A DNA stretch of 64,000 nucleotides from Medicago truncatula. Its lineage: Eukaryota; Streptophyta; Magnoliopsida; Fabales; Fabaceae. This document shows positions 46,088 through 57,790 of this stretch, one piece after another (within the stretch, counting starts at the first letter, position 1; each line of letters opens with the position of its first letter). Position numbers and translations under genes: made by a program. Under the pieces are notes generated by a model. It was given only the letters and a program-made list of their open reading frames with translations, was not told where the DNA came from and did not search any database. The stretch covers positions 16,254,001 to 16,318,000 of the forward strand of contig NC_053046.1 of assembly GCF_003473485.1 (NCBI RefSeq), written 5' to 3'.

Positions 46088-47496
46088 ATTGTGTACTGGA
46101 AGTACCGCAAGTTTAATGTTCAGTCTGATTTTCAACTCATGGGAACAGAACACATTTAAGTACTGACTATAACCAAAACGCAAGGGGGTTGAGAATTTAA
46201 ATTAACAATTCAAGATGAACAATAAAGCATTCTTCCATTTAACATTTCATTTGTTTATATTATATCATTTACTGTGAATCATAACTTACTTGATCAGCAA
46301 GGCGATCTGCTAGCATCTTGAGCCGATCACCAAAAAACTCCAATTCATCACGCACGCACAACCGCAGAAGCAGAGCCACAGCATTTAAGTATACCTAAGT
46401 TCAAATGAGGTAAGAATTCATGAGAAATGGAAGAAAATGAAAATCATTAGTACTAACAATGTTCATAAAATCGCGTACCTCAGGAACCGTAGCATCGGTT
46501 TTGTCTAGCTCCTTCCATATATAATTGTCATATACCTCGAGCACACGTTGCATTGGAGCATTCCCTTCTAAGTAACAAAGTGCTACATGCCACCAATTAT
46601 GAGTCAACCTGAAAAAATTGGGAACTCTTTAGCTGATTAATACAAAATGAGACATATCCATAGTCAAATGAATAAAAAAGGCTTACATAAACGATAAAAA
46701 AGAGTTCCATGACGGCGAACATTCTTCCATGAACTCAACGGCTTCTCTAAAACGGCACTCATACTGAAGAACATGACATGTCTGCAGAACAACATTTAAT
46801 TTATTACATTACTTACTGAAGTGCTAATTTATTACATTTCAGAACAGTGTCATAAAGTTAGAGTGAACATTCCCAAATTTTGACGAATAGATTGACCTAC
46901 AGCATGCTGTGACCAGCCATCTTGGTTGTTGATTTCAAATCCTCTTTTGGCAGCTTCCTCGGCTTCTTTCATTTGTCCAAGCTCCAACAAAGGAAAAGCA
47001 AGCATGCCATATATGAAATTTTCTCCTTCATTTTGAGGTAGAACCTGTGAAACTCGGAAGCATAAGGTACTCAGACATTTATCAATAATTATAGTTATGA
47101 TTCATATGAACCACAATGAAAAAATAAGTCAATCCACAAACTATATGAAGTTATATTTTGTTTTGATGACAAGAACGAGAAATTAGGATATGTTAAGAAC
47201 AATTGTGATTAAGCATAATACAATGTTCCCGATTTTGGTGTTGGCACAACTTTGAAGTTTGAATGATGTCAAAACATGTTCAATAAAAATAAACACTAAC
47301 ATTATATATTAAATGTTGAATCATTAGAGAATTTTAGGTTAAGAAATTAGGTTCATTACATATGCCCATTGCTGAGGTGAAAACAACTTTAGGCAGCAAA
47401 AGACTCCCAAAATTCCAATCTCAGCTCAACCTCTCGAGGCAACATTCTGACTAATACACAACTCTCAAACTTTTTAGTCATGCAATCTATAAGTAA
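46088..47496 (-). pseudogene. Inverted segmental copy of TTC38 exons 5-8 with introns
   Basis: The minus strand repeats 35911-37308 almost base for base: exon 8, exon 7 (TSTNDF context, LTHNWWHVALCYLEGNAP), exon 6 and exon 5 (PLLELGQMKEAEEAAKRGF) with all intervening introns and splice sites. Intron retention shows a DNA-level copy, not a retrocopy. Differences include a 12-bp insertion in intron 6 and a Pro codon where the gene has Ala (TVPEV versus TVAEV). Exons 1-4 and 9-14 are absent, so no functional protein can be made. Both ends are flanked by AATCTATAAGTAA (46073-46085 and 47484-47496). Confidence 0.93.
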
Positions 47497-47539
47497 GGGA
47501 CATTCATCCACTGTTGTGTGGTGGTTGATTCCCATAATT

Positions 47540-49745
47540 TATTGTTTTCCTCTACACAATATTTGCTTTAAGTTTTTTCCGGTGTAGTGGTTCTTTTCCA
47601 CTCTATAGGTGAATTGGTCAAGAAGAGTACGAAGAAATAAACTATTTCCCCATGTGTCGAAGCGAGTTGCTCCTTTTTTGCCGTTGAGACCTTGTGTACT
47701 CCTACCATTCATTCGGGGGATGCCTCTCAAGAGCCCTTTTTATTTTTACTGCCATCGATCACTCTAGAACTACGACTTGGGAAATTCCCGTCCCTTCCTC
47801 GATCCAAGTGACTTGCACTAGTTACGATGGGATGATGTTCCCTATGTAGGACATTGTTTATCAAGCCATGGCTTTCAACGTGCCTTTCTCTTCTCTTCAA
47901 AAGGAGATTGATGGACTACATAAAGGCCTTCAAATTCCTTTGAATTTATTTAGAGATGGTATCCACCATTCCTTTGTTCTTTTGTATATTCAACCTTCAA
48001 TGCGGTTTAGATGAGAGTGGCAAGGCTTGCTAGGTTTCTTTGAAGCAAACCACTAAGTTTTTTTTAGATGTTTGTAGATTCTATTTGTGGGTTCGAAGAT
48101 AAATATTTCATGCTTTGGTAAAAAAATGAGAATGACTCTAGACAATTTACTGAAGACCCAACCGACAAGAGATTTTTCTGGGAAGGTGGGAAAAAATAAT
48201 GTTAGGGATCCTGTTATCGAGAAGGGTCCTCAATTTCCTCTTTATTGGGTTAGGGATCATTATGAATCTAGGACCAATTTCTTCTTTTACTCATATATAT
48301 GATCTCCTAAGTAAATATGATTGAGATGAATATGATCACCTTTTCAAATATGTAGCGAGCTTTATTCTTATATTCTGATCGACAAGGAAATGATCCCTCT
48401 TTTGATGTTGATGGCAAACCTAAAACCAAAACGCATTATATGGACAATCATAATATGGTTTAATGTGAAAATGATAAGGATGGGAGGATCCTGCTGGGTA
48501 TGCTTGTATATTTTCTATATCTTGCAACTTTGTTGTTTTTAAACTAGTTTTTGACTTTCGATTTCTTTGTGTTTGCAAATAACATGCCTAACTTCCTGAA
48601 ATTTTTTAGTGAATCTTGCTTAACAAAACTAGAAGATTGGACCCGGAAAGTTGAGGCAAACAAAATTGAAGCTAACATTCCTTGCAGACTTCTTTCTTTG
48701 GGAACGTTGTTGAGACCTTCATCTTCGAAGGAAATACCACAATTTGTGTCTTTGATCACTTACAGGGTTGCAGATAAACTCCCAATAACTGAAAATGGTA
48801 ATGTTGCTGTTGCAAAGAAGAGCAAGGTGGATGCTGCTTCAAGGAGTGCATGGAAGAAAGATGATGATTTCCAGATCTTGTGTGATGAACACTCGTTATT
48901 TCTCCCCGTTGTGTGGTCGAGCACAAGTTTGTTCAACACTGATTTCGTCATGAAAGTTAGGAATGCAGACACTTCCATCATCACAAACCTTGGTCTTCTT
49001 GGTTGGAAAAAGGTTGTCGCTTAGGGGAAACATGGTCCCGGTTAAGACGTTGGTCGTTGCTCAATTTTTGAATGATCAAAAGTGTTAGTATTTGGAGAGA
49101 GCATAAAATATTCACAAGTAAAAAGAAATCATGGAGGCTGGTCTGATGAAAACATAGAATGATTTTCAACAATATAGCGATAAAGCATAGGTCCAACTAG
49201 GTTTGATCGATGAGAAGGTTGAAAGGGAAGCCTTCATTAAGATTTTGACTATATAGAATGATGCCTTGGATGAGAAGGTCAAAACCCTAGAGTTTGTGAA
49301 AAGCAAGCTTTAGGAAACCTCAAAGCTGATGAAGAATAAGTTTGCAGAAGCTTTTAAAGCTACTAAGGATATGCTTAAAGGGTTGAAGTCCTTGAGAAAG
49401 AAAAATAGAAACTTACAACGACATTGAAATTAGCCATAAAGCATGTTGATATTAGGTATCCTTCTGATACCGAGGAGTATGCTAACTTTAACAAATTTCA
49501 ATTGATTGTTAAGATGGTTGAATTTGAGAAAGACATTTTAAAGTTCGTCCCTTATGCATTCGACAACATCATCAATCATATCAGATATATGAATCTTAAC
49601 GTTGAATTGAATATTGATGTGTTACACTTCCTTAACTTCATTAAAGGAAGGAAGTGGTTGTGCCCAACAATTTTAGTAAGGATGTTGGCGACGAGGATGG
49701 GGAGGATGGCAATGTCGATCAAGCAGCGTGATTCACTTTTGTAAT
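47540..49745 (+). mobile_element. Degraded gag-like/'putative gypsy-type transposon' coding remnant
   Basis: Discontinuous plus-strand frames. About 48090-48300 has a segment with GPQFPLYWVRDHYESRTNFF. 48551-49024 is open for 157 codons (PNFLKFFSESCLTKLEDW, FQILCDEHSLFLPVVWSS). About 49270-49420 is rich in Lys/Leu like a coiled coil. 49424-49744 has YPSDTEEYANF and FVPYAFDNIINHIRYMNLNVE. This order (FPLYW segment, coiled coil, C-terminal YPS block) resembles plant gag-like proteins often labelled putative gypsy-type transposon. No reverse transcriptase or integrase is seen. The function is not assignable and the frames are broken. Confidence 0.5.
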
Positions 49746-50519
49746 CTTTATCTGTGTAATATTTTAATTTTATTGGTTTGTAGACGAGGTGGTAACGCCA
49801 TGACAATTTGCAGTCCTTGCGACTTGGTTTTCATATTTGATGATTGTCCTCGTATTACTTATCCTTTGCATGCATGTTTTATATAAATTATAGTTTTTCT
49901 TTGAATATCTATGCGTAATATTTCATGTCATTATTGGGAATGTTCTTCAATCCTGATTTGAATAGATTAGCTCATGGCTTATACGTCTAGAGTTGTTTTT
50001 TGAAATACTTCGATGGTGAAAGAAGCCTTATTGGTTCTCTGCCTCGATGCATGGACACCCCATCACGACTTGGGCATTCTACTTAACATGCTTATCAGTG
50101 GTGGAACAGTTGGATATGCTTCCTACCCTGTAGCGTAGGTTCAATCTATTGAGGACATAGTACCTTTGCTTGATTTTCTTTGAGGAGAATAAACTAGCAC
50201 GAGGGTAATCTCCATTGTTTTTATGCCCCCGTTGTCTTGAGCTTTAGATAAGTATCTGAATATTTTTTAAGTATAAAGGAAACAAAGTTGTGGCAACATT
50301 ATATTTTTGTTTTTTTTGAGGGACAACAGTATTATATTTTGTTAACCAAATAGTTTCTTCTAATATTTCTTTAAATTAGTCACTATGTAATATTTCTTAA
50401 TCATATTAGATTTTCCTCAACTATAATGCTAGGTATCTCTAGTGGAATAATGCCATATCGTTTTTATTTTCACTTTTTTTTTAACCAAGCAAACTTAACT
50501 CATTTCATTAATTAATAAA
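49746..50519. other. Spacer without recognised feature
   Basis: AT-rich, no coding block or terminal repeats that I can identify. Confidence 0.5.
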
Positions 50520-51395
50520 CGATGAATACAAACAGGAACATAATCATAAAATTGTCGACTAGCACTAGAAATGACCACTTTTTGGAAGACTATGAGTAAC
50601 CATCTTCGCTTGACAGAGAATAAACTTCACCTAAAAGTTATGATCGAAGCCTTACAAATGTCTTATTTCGGCAACAATTAAACTAAATTCAGACACCCCA
50701 CTTAATTGGAGTGAATTGCATCTACTGATACTTTGGAACTGGACTAAAAAGTAATATCTGTAAACCCCAAGCTCAGACCTTAAACAATAGCATTCCATAA
50801 GACCATAACGCGTATGCCTCCCCTTCGATAACAGAAAGTTCCGGCGTCATCCAACCCGTATGTTCATGCTGAAACTCCCCAGCAGAGTTCCAAAACAGCA
50901 GCCATAACTCATCTTGTTAAGTAGCTTGCGGAATGCCACGTCAACATTACATTTGAAACGGTCTGCACCTGGTCTTTCCCATCTAACCAAACTGTCAGCA
51001 GCATTTGTAGATATGCCGCGCCGCACCTACACCTCATCCCACTCCATCCACCACTCATGAGCACAGATGCAAAGTTTTCGAGGAGTTGATCTGTGTTGGT
51101 TCCAGATAACGTCATTTCTGTTCTGCCACAGACCACAGTAGCATTGGAAATCTGCTAACCACGCTATCAGCTTCACAGGCTCAAATTTCTATCACCAGAC
51201 TTGCTACAGAACACCTTTGCATCTGATTATGAACAGCCTCCCATAAACCAGCGATATGCCAACATTGAATACTAGCATCACAAGCAAAAAAATATAGGGC
51301 AATCATGCTCTTCCAAATCTGGGCGGAACACACAACTGATGGACAAGGTACATTTGTATCTGTAGTTCCTTGAGTCATGAATAGAACCAAATTTC
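50520..51395 (-). mobile_element. Non-LTR retroelement remnant (zf-RVT and RNase H)
   Basis: Minus-strand frames, interrupted by stops and shifts, read FFACDASIQCWHIAGLWEAV (zinc-binding tail of reverse transcriptase), EWSGMRCR-like SGGWSGMRCRCGAAYLQ, then DRFKCNVDVAF (first RNase H Asp region) and VKFILCQAKMVTHSLPK (RNase H end). This C-terminal arrangement is typical of plant L1-type ORF2 proteins. The upstream reverse transcriptase is absent. Confidence 0.75.
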
Positions 51396-51972
51396 AGAAT
51401 TTGCAAGTGTTCTGTATTCATCACAATTGATAATGAGAGTCTATAAATGACATAAGAAATCCATATTGAAGATATAAAATGAATTATTATGTTACTTTGA
51501 GCATGTCTATTTCTAACTCAAGGGAAACTCACATTTTCTCATGGAATCCAAATCTAGGCTATCAAAACTTTTCTTTTTAAAAGCCTCATGCAGATATTGG
51601 ATCTCAAAATCAGTTGGTTTTGCAAGCTCAAACATAGCACACCCTAACCAATTCCACATTTAAATTTTCAGAGATAACTTTGCCTCCAAAGTAGGAAAGC
51701 ACATATCTTCAATTTTAGAAGTTTATAAGGATAATCGAAATACAATCACGTCAGAAGAATGTGTGCAACAAATAAAGTAAGAGAAAACGAACCATTATGG
51801 AGGAAAGCTACCACTGAATACTGATCCTGTTCTTCAAAAATAAGCATTTGATGTAGCAAGAAGCTTTCTCTAACTAGATTGTACCTAAATCATAGCATAA
51901 TTGCATGATCAAATAATAATAATAATAATAAGCACATTCAAATATATTATTCAAGGGGTTTTAAAATGCAAT
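51396..51972 (-). other. NB-LRR downstream region
   Basis: Non-coding. Part of it (about 51790-51890) aligns with about 58985-59075 behind the paralogous NB-LRR pseudogene (AAGCATTTGATG, AAGAAGCTTTCTCTAACT), so it belongs to the duplicated NB-LRR unit, probably 3' UTR or downstream DNA. Confidence 0.6.
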
Positions 51973-52121
51973 CTACGTGTCCACAAGTCCTAGCTCAATT
52001 GAAAAAAATGTCAAAATTGCTACATCGAATGCAGTGACCGGGGTTCGAACCCCGGCTCCTTCACTTGTGCATGTGAGTTCTCAAGTGGCTATTGTCATTT
52101 CGTCTATCTAGCAGAAAAAAT
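51973..52121 (+). mobile_element. tRNA-derived SINE behind the NB-LRR gene
   Basis: 149 bp with box A TAGCTCAATTG (51991-52001), box B GGTTCGAACCC (52042-52052) and an A tail, flanked by ATGCAAT at 51966-51972 and 52122-52128. The paralogous region behind the second NB-LRR (near 59115) has a single ATGCAAT at the same point and no SINE, which gives the empty site. Confidence 0.9.
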
Positions 52122-52408
52122 ATGCAATCAACATAGAGTATTATATCAAACTATACCTCCTCCCATTCTAATTTTTCTCTGTGGATAATATATGGTTAAT
52201 ATGCTACTACTTGGCCTTGCATATTTCTCTATCAAAGTGGGAAAACAACTTGAGGACCTGAAAACAGAAAGAAAAAAAAATGTAAATTAAAACCATTTAG
52301 AGAAATTAGACCATAAAATAGAGAAATTATTAAAAAAAAATCTAGAATTTCCTAATACCTGATAAAATGTAGCGATCCACATGTTAACAACTTCAAATAT
52401 GTCGCCAA

Positions 52409-55400
52409 CTATAAAGAATGCCATAGGAAACCTGTATCAGCCTCAAAATAAGAACCACCATGTCCACCGTGTATTAGATTGTCATTTTCTATCTCAATAT
52501 ACTGAACATGAACTATTTTTGGCCAGTCCTCGCCTATTTCCTTCTGGCACCTCTTCTCTAATTTGGAGCAATCATGAATACTCAATATTTCCAGACCACT
52601 AATTTGCTGGATGCTTGTAGGAAGACAAGCCAATTTGGGACAGCTGTAAATATTTATTTCGTGAAGCAAGGTAAGGTTTCCGATGCATTCAGGCAAATAT
52701 TCTAGGTTTGGAAGATCTGACAATGTTAAGGATTTCAGAGTAGTCATATGTTGTAGAGCCTCATGGAAACCTTCCACTTCCGAACAACTTCCAATGGCCA
52801 ATGTCTCAAGACAAGTTAGATACTGAAAATCGGATGACAATTTCAACTTATCGCACCCGACAATATCCAACTCCTTGAGAGAATGCAGTCTTTGCATTAC
52901 TTCATTTGGCAATTCCTCGATGTTTCTGCAGTCGTTAATATACAGTTGCTGGAGAGCATGAATGTGAATCATTTCAGTTGGAAGCATCTTAAGTTTGGAA
53001 TGTCGATGAAAACCAAGTGTCTTTAAAGGAGAAGCAAGGTTTCTTAGGATTCCATCTGGAAAGTAAATTAACTCTTCATTATCAGAGAAATGTAGGGATT
53101 CAAGACTGCCAAGTTTATGAATTGAACTTGGTAATTGTTGATTGTATTTCCCTTGAATATACAAATCACTAAGAGACGGAAGACAGGGCAAGCCCAACAA
53201 ATTAGGACATTCAGTGATTTCAAGTGCTTTAAGACGCGGAAACATTACTCTTTCTTCCCTTGATAACCCTATAAGGTTTGGCAACTTCTCCAAGAAAAGA
53301 GTTTTCAAAGCCATTAAACCTTCTCCATCATATGACTCGTGGAATAGGTAGATAACATGGATCATGTTGGATAATTTTAGATACTTTAGAGAAGGTAGTT
53401 TCCACAACTCCGGAAGGTTTAAACAACTCTTGCAATCCACAAGCTCTAAAGATTTTAAATCGTTTAGAGAAGGGATAGATATCCATTGTGGGAAATATGC
53501 ACCAGTATATCCTCCCACACCAAATGAATAGAGTTTTTGGGCATAAGGTTGAAGTGCTTCCAAAATTTGCTCAACATTTTCTTGTAGTTGGGAGACTTCA
53601 TTTCTTTCCCATGACAGCCACAATTGGTTCAGTTTCTTCCTTGACATATTGGCTTTTTTGGCATCTGTTACACTTTTTAGTCTCTCTAAGTTCTTGATGT
53701 GTAACTGCCCTTTAAGATTAAGCTGTCCCAATTCTTCCAAAAGAAATCCTCTTTCTTCTCCAACAATATATTTGCTTAAAGTATTTAGGGAAGTCAATTT
53801 CCCTATCTGACGGGGCAAGCTTGTCAATGAGTCACAATCTCTTAAAGACAAGTTTTGCAGACGTTTTAAGCGTGTCAAACCACCAGGCAACTTTTGCAGA
53901 GACACACAACCGTCTAACTTCAAGACTTCCAAATTGCAAAGCTTGCAAAGGGAATTTGGAAGATTTTTGAAGCGACCTTCAGAAATATCTAAGTATCTTA
54001 GATATTTTAGACGACCAATTGAAGACGACAAATTGTTTAGTCTATGACTCAAAAGCACCCGTAAAGAATAACAATTTAATACCTGAGGTGAAAGTTGACC
54101 AGCTTCATAGACATCAAAATTAAACTCCATGTAGGTTTTCAATGATTTGACATGGTGCAACTGAATTGAATTGGCTTCCGCAAATGAGTTTCGATTGTAA
54201 ATTAAAAGGTGGCGGGTCTCTTCAGACATAGTACGCATACTGTTGTCATCTGTAATGCAACATACATCTTGTGTAACAGACCCAGCAAGATCATGAACAA
54301 GATCATGCATCTTGAATATTGTAATTTGGCCAAATCCCACATTCTCTGTATTTTCGAAAAATGACCTCCAATATAATTCATTCCACACCTCGTTACCAAT
54401 GTCATCTGCTTCCAACATTTGATTGGAAGAAATGAAGCCGTTAGCTGTCCAAAGATCAATTAAAAGCTGCTTGCTTATAATTTCATCTTTGGGAAATAAT
54501 GCACAGAAGGAAAAGCATTGCCTTAATTTTACTGGCAAATGCAAGTAACTTAATCTCAAGGCAGGCATGACATAAGCTTCACCTTGTAAATTCCATAGCT
54601 TGCTTTCCTTGACATATAGCCATTCCTTTTCTTCTCTTTTAAACCGCAAGAGACTTCCTAGTGCTATTGCTGCAAGAGGGAATCCCCCACACTTCTTTAT
54701 TATCTCCTTCCCTACGATCACAAGCTCTTTTTGTTGTACCTCATTTGGTCCAAAGGCTCGTTGTTTAAACAATTCCCAACAATCTTCGTCAGATAGCCTT
54801 GATAATTCATGATGAGGTATTGTTCCCATGATTTTTGCTACCTTTGGAAGACGGGTAGTGACCAAAATTGAAGCGCCTTTTCCTCCACAAGCCAATACAG
54901 ATTTCAATCTTTGCCAATTCTCTTGTTTGTCATTCCACACGTCATCCAAAACAAGCAAGTATCTTTTTCTTCGAAGTAGATCTTGAAGTTTTCTTTGAAG
55001 TAGCTCTAGATCTAAATCCTCACAGGACTTCTTAGTTGCCCCTTCTATGATGGCTTTTGTCATTCTTTTTAGAGTGAAATCTTCTGAAACGCACACCCAA
55101 ATTTTTAACTCAAAGTGGTTGACTATCTTGTCATGATTGAAGACGAGTTGAGCAAGTGTTGTTTTACCTAGTCCACCTAGCCCAACAATTGGATAGACGG
55201 ATAAGTCCTCTTGTTCGGAAGCATCACCAACCAAAAAGTCTACAATTTTATCCTTATCTTCGTTTCTTCCATAGACTAAAGGTTGAGTAACGATTGAGGT
55301 GGTTTGTCGCCAGTCTGGGACTACTCCACTTCTCTCTCTAACGATCTCAGTTAAATGAAACTTATTCTTTTCTGCAGCAATGTCATCTAACCAGACTCCT

Positions 55401-57150
55401 ATCCTCTTCATTTTCTTAGCAAGTTTGTAACGGAAAGCAATATGCTTTGGATGAAAAGAGGATAGGAAAGAGCTCTGCATCTGTTGAAGTTGTGAGATTT
55501 TGGATAAAAAGAAGAGAGAAAATAATAAAAACCTTGAATATTGTTGATACTAATTGAATAGTAGCTTGATCCCAAAGACTAAATACTAATCCCTATTTAT
55601 ATTCCAAGAAGAAATCATAATAAACAGAAGTAATATAAGTAATATAGCATATAATCCTAAGAGATATTCTAAGATACTCTAAAATTATATATTGATCCTA
55701 GAAAATAACTTAAGATACTCGAATATAATATCATATAAAATATATTATAAGACATTTTATAATATTCTAACACTTCCTCTCAAGTTAAAGCTTACTAAGA
55801 TCTAAGCATGCTATAAATATCAAACCAAACCAACTAGTATCAATTCCATAATAAACTGCAACAATATTGAGTAAGATGCTGTCACTCACATGAAACAATC
55901 AAATTAAATGTGGAACAGGTCACAAAGTTTTTTCGAAACTGGTGCCAACGACTCAGCCTTGACGATGGTAGGGCGACGAAGACTAATAAAACAAGTTATG
56001 TGGGACATGTCATCAATGACTGGTGCCAACAACTCAACCTTGAAGTTGATTGGACGAATGAATGGACTATACCTGAGACTGATTAAAGATCCTCCCCATT
56101 GTTTTATTCTCTCCATTTGTTCCATGATCAAAGTTGTGCTGTATAAATATTAAATTGATGTCTCTAATTCTAGAAATGTGTTTTTTATATCATATATTTA
56201 TTTCAAAACTATAATAATGGACATTTCTATTTTATTTAGGATCCCAGATTCCCAACCCCCTGAGACTATTGATAGCGTGCTGAGACCAATGTCTAGAGAG
56301 CCTTCCATTAGAAATGAATTGAGAAAAGGCAAAAAAACACACTATGACAATGGTGACTTGGACAGATGAACAACAAACTACTTCGAACTGACTGTGAGAC
56401 TTGATATATGACCACATATCTGACTTAATACAAAGATGCACTCAACTGATCAGAAAGAAATAGGCATTAACAAACATAAATAGAGCACAAAAAGAATGTG
56501 CACAACAATTGTACAGCGCCCAGAATGCACAAAAATAGAACTAGCAACAAACAAGGGTGTGAAACAATTAGTAGATTCCTAAAATTTTGGGAATTCTTTA
56601 TAAACTTTAATCAGTTCTTATGTTTAATCCATTTCAGACTCCATCATAAATAATAAACAAATCATATACAAGAATAGCCGATATAAACTATAATCATAAC
56701 AGATAGTCTAAAATTATAAACTGATACTAGGTTCTTTTGTTTTGTTTTGGAAAGACCAATTGAAACTAAAAAATAACTAAAGTTACTATAATATAATATA
56801 AAAGATATTATAAGATATTTCATAATATTTTAAGTACTAGATACCTTGTGTGATAGTCCACACTTGGATGCTTTGTACTCCATCTCCAATGCTTCAGTAG
56901 CACACTCGTCCATGATGTCGTCGAGGGTGTAAGCAGCATCTTTGAGTTTTAGCAGCCAATCCTTAACATCTCTACCGATTTCACTGTCGGAGAATTGTTT
57001 CTCTTCAGCATCTTCAAGTGTAGCCTTAATTGTTGTCAGCAAGCTGGCCAGCCTGTTAAACTCTTGATCGAAACCGAGAAATAGGCTAATCTCCTTTCGA
57101 ATGAGTTCGCTCAAACTACCAAGCACAATTTCAAGGACCGCCTCAGCCAT
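52409..57150 (-). CDS. CC-NB-LRR disease resistance protein (RGA-like)
   Basis: Two exons. Exon 1 is 57150-56845 (102 aa) and exon 2 about 55480-52409 (1,023 aa), joined in phase 0 across donor AAG|GTATCT and acceptor CAACAG, giving about 1,125 aa. Exon 1 is the coiled-coil (Rx-type) domain with AAYTLDDIMDECATEA, the EDVID-equivalent. Exon 2: P-loop GLGGLGKTTLAQ, kinase-2 KRYLLVLDDVWND, RNBS-B ASILVTTR, GLPL-type CGGFPLAAIALGS, RNBS-D CFSFCALFPKDE, MHD-type MHDLVHDLA, then a long LRR array with repeats such as LRYLDISEG. The family are cytosolic immune receptors switched by ADP/ATP exchange. All nucleotide-binding motifs are intact. The 1,364-bp intron is almost entirely an LTR element. If unspliced, the protein would lack its coiled coil. 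Confidence 0.88.
55482..56836 (-). mobile_element. Short LTR retroelement forming the NB-LRR intron
   Basis: The left LTR (55482-55772, plus-strand ends TGTTGAAG...TTCTAACA) is followed by the purine tract complement CTTCCTCTCAAGTTAAAG. A diverged partner lies at about 56634-56836 (shared CTAAAATTATA, TTATAAGA.ATTT.ATAATATT). The internal region is about 0.8 kb and shares GTTATGTGGGACATGTCATC with the element in the paralogue. No coding. Orientation is minus, the same as the gene. Confidence 0.65.
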
Positions 57151-57577
57151 CTCTTAAGCTCTGAATTGTAAAATGAATGTGTTAGTGAGGTTGGTTGTAC
57201 TGTAAGTTTATGATGCGTGATGATCGACAAGGACAAGTTTTATGTCCTTTTATAGTATGAACAAAAGTTGGCAACCAATATAATATAAGCAACATTACTG
57301 GAACAATTTGTGAAGCAAGGCAAGGTTTCTCAACCATTAAGGAAGGGATTACTGATGAAACAATATTTAGTTGGGTATAGATGCTAAAGATGGTTTCTAC
57401 ACATTAAGGGTTTTGATTTAACAATTAATTAACGTAAAGGAAGCACTATAATCATATTCTACCTCTTTATTTTGGATATCTTTTCTTTTTAATATAGTAT
57501 TACTCTTCACATTTTCCACTTTTTCTAATACCATATTCACAACTAAAGTTGTTAGCATAAGTTATACCAGAAGTGCC
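57151..57577 (-). promoter_or_regulatory. Presumed NB-LRR promoter region
   Basis: AT-rich DNA upstream of the first ATG at 57150, with a TATA-like CTATAAAAGGAC about 100 bases upstream on the gene strand (near 57250). No other element can be assigned. Confidence 0.45.
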
Positions 57578-57790
57578 TTGAGAGGCTTTGGGCAAGAAGA
57601 CAATTGTTTAAGACCTCTACTCTTTTTCTTTGAGATATTAAATAGTTGTTTCAGGGTTGGTGCCTTTATAGAAGGAAAAAAAAATTCTAATTTATTGCAT
57701 GATTATATTACCAAATTGTGTAGAGCTGGAATATTTGGACAACTACATCAAGTAATGGACTTATCTAAGGAGAAGTTGGATTCCAATTAA
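57578..57790 (+). pseudogene. Unidentified coding fragment
   Basis: An open plus-strand stretch of 70 codons with LLHDYITKLCRAGIFGQLHQ and DLSKEKLDS. The composition looks coding, and the text recalls a helical-repeat (for example PPR-like) protein, but I do not recognise it firmly. No flanking exon is seen. Confidence 0.3.

Noticed and set aside
46401..46607. Separate small gene with LTHNWWHVALCYLEGNAP on the minus strand
   Set aside because: It is exon 7 of the inverted partial TTC38 copy, with flanking introns, and not an independent gene.
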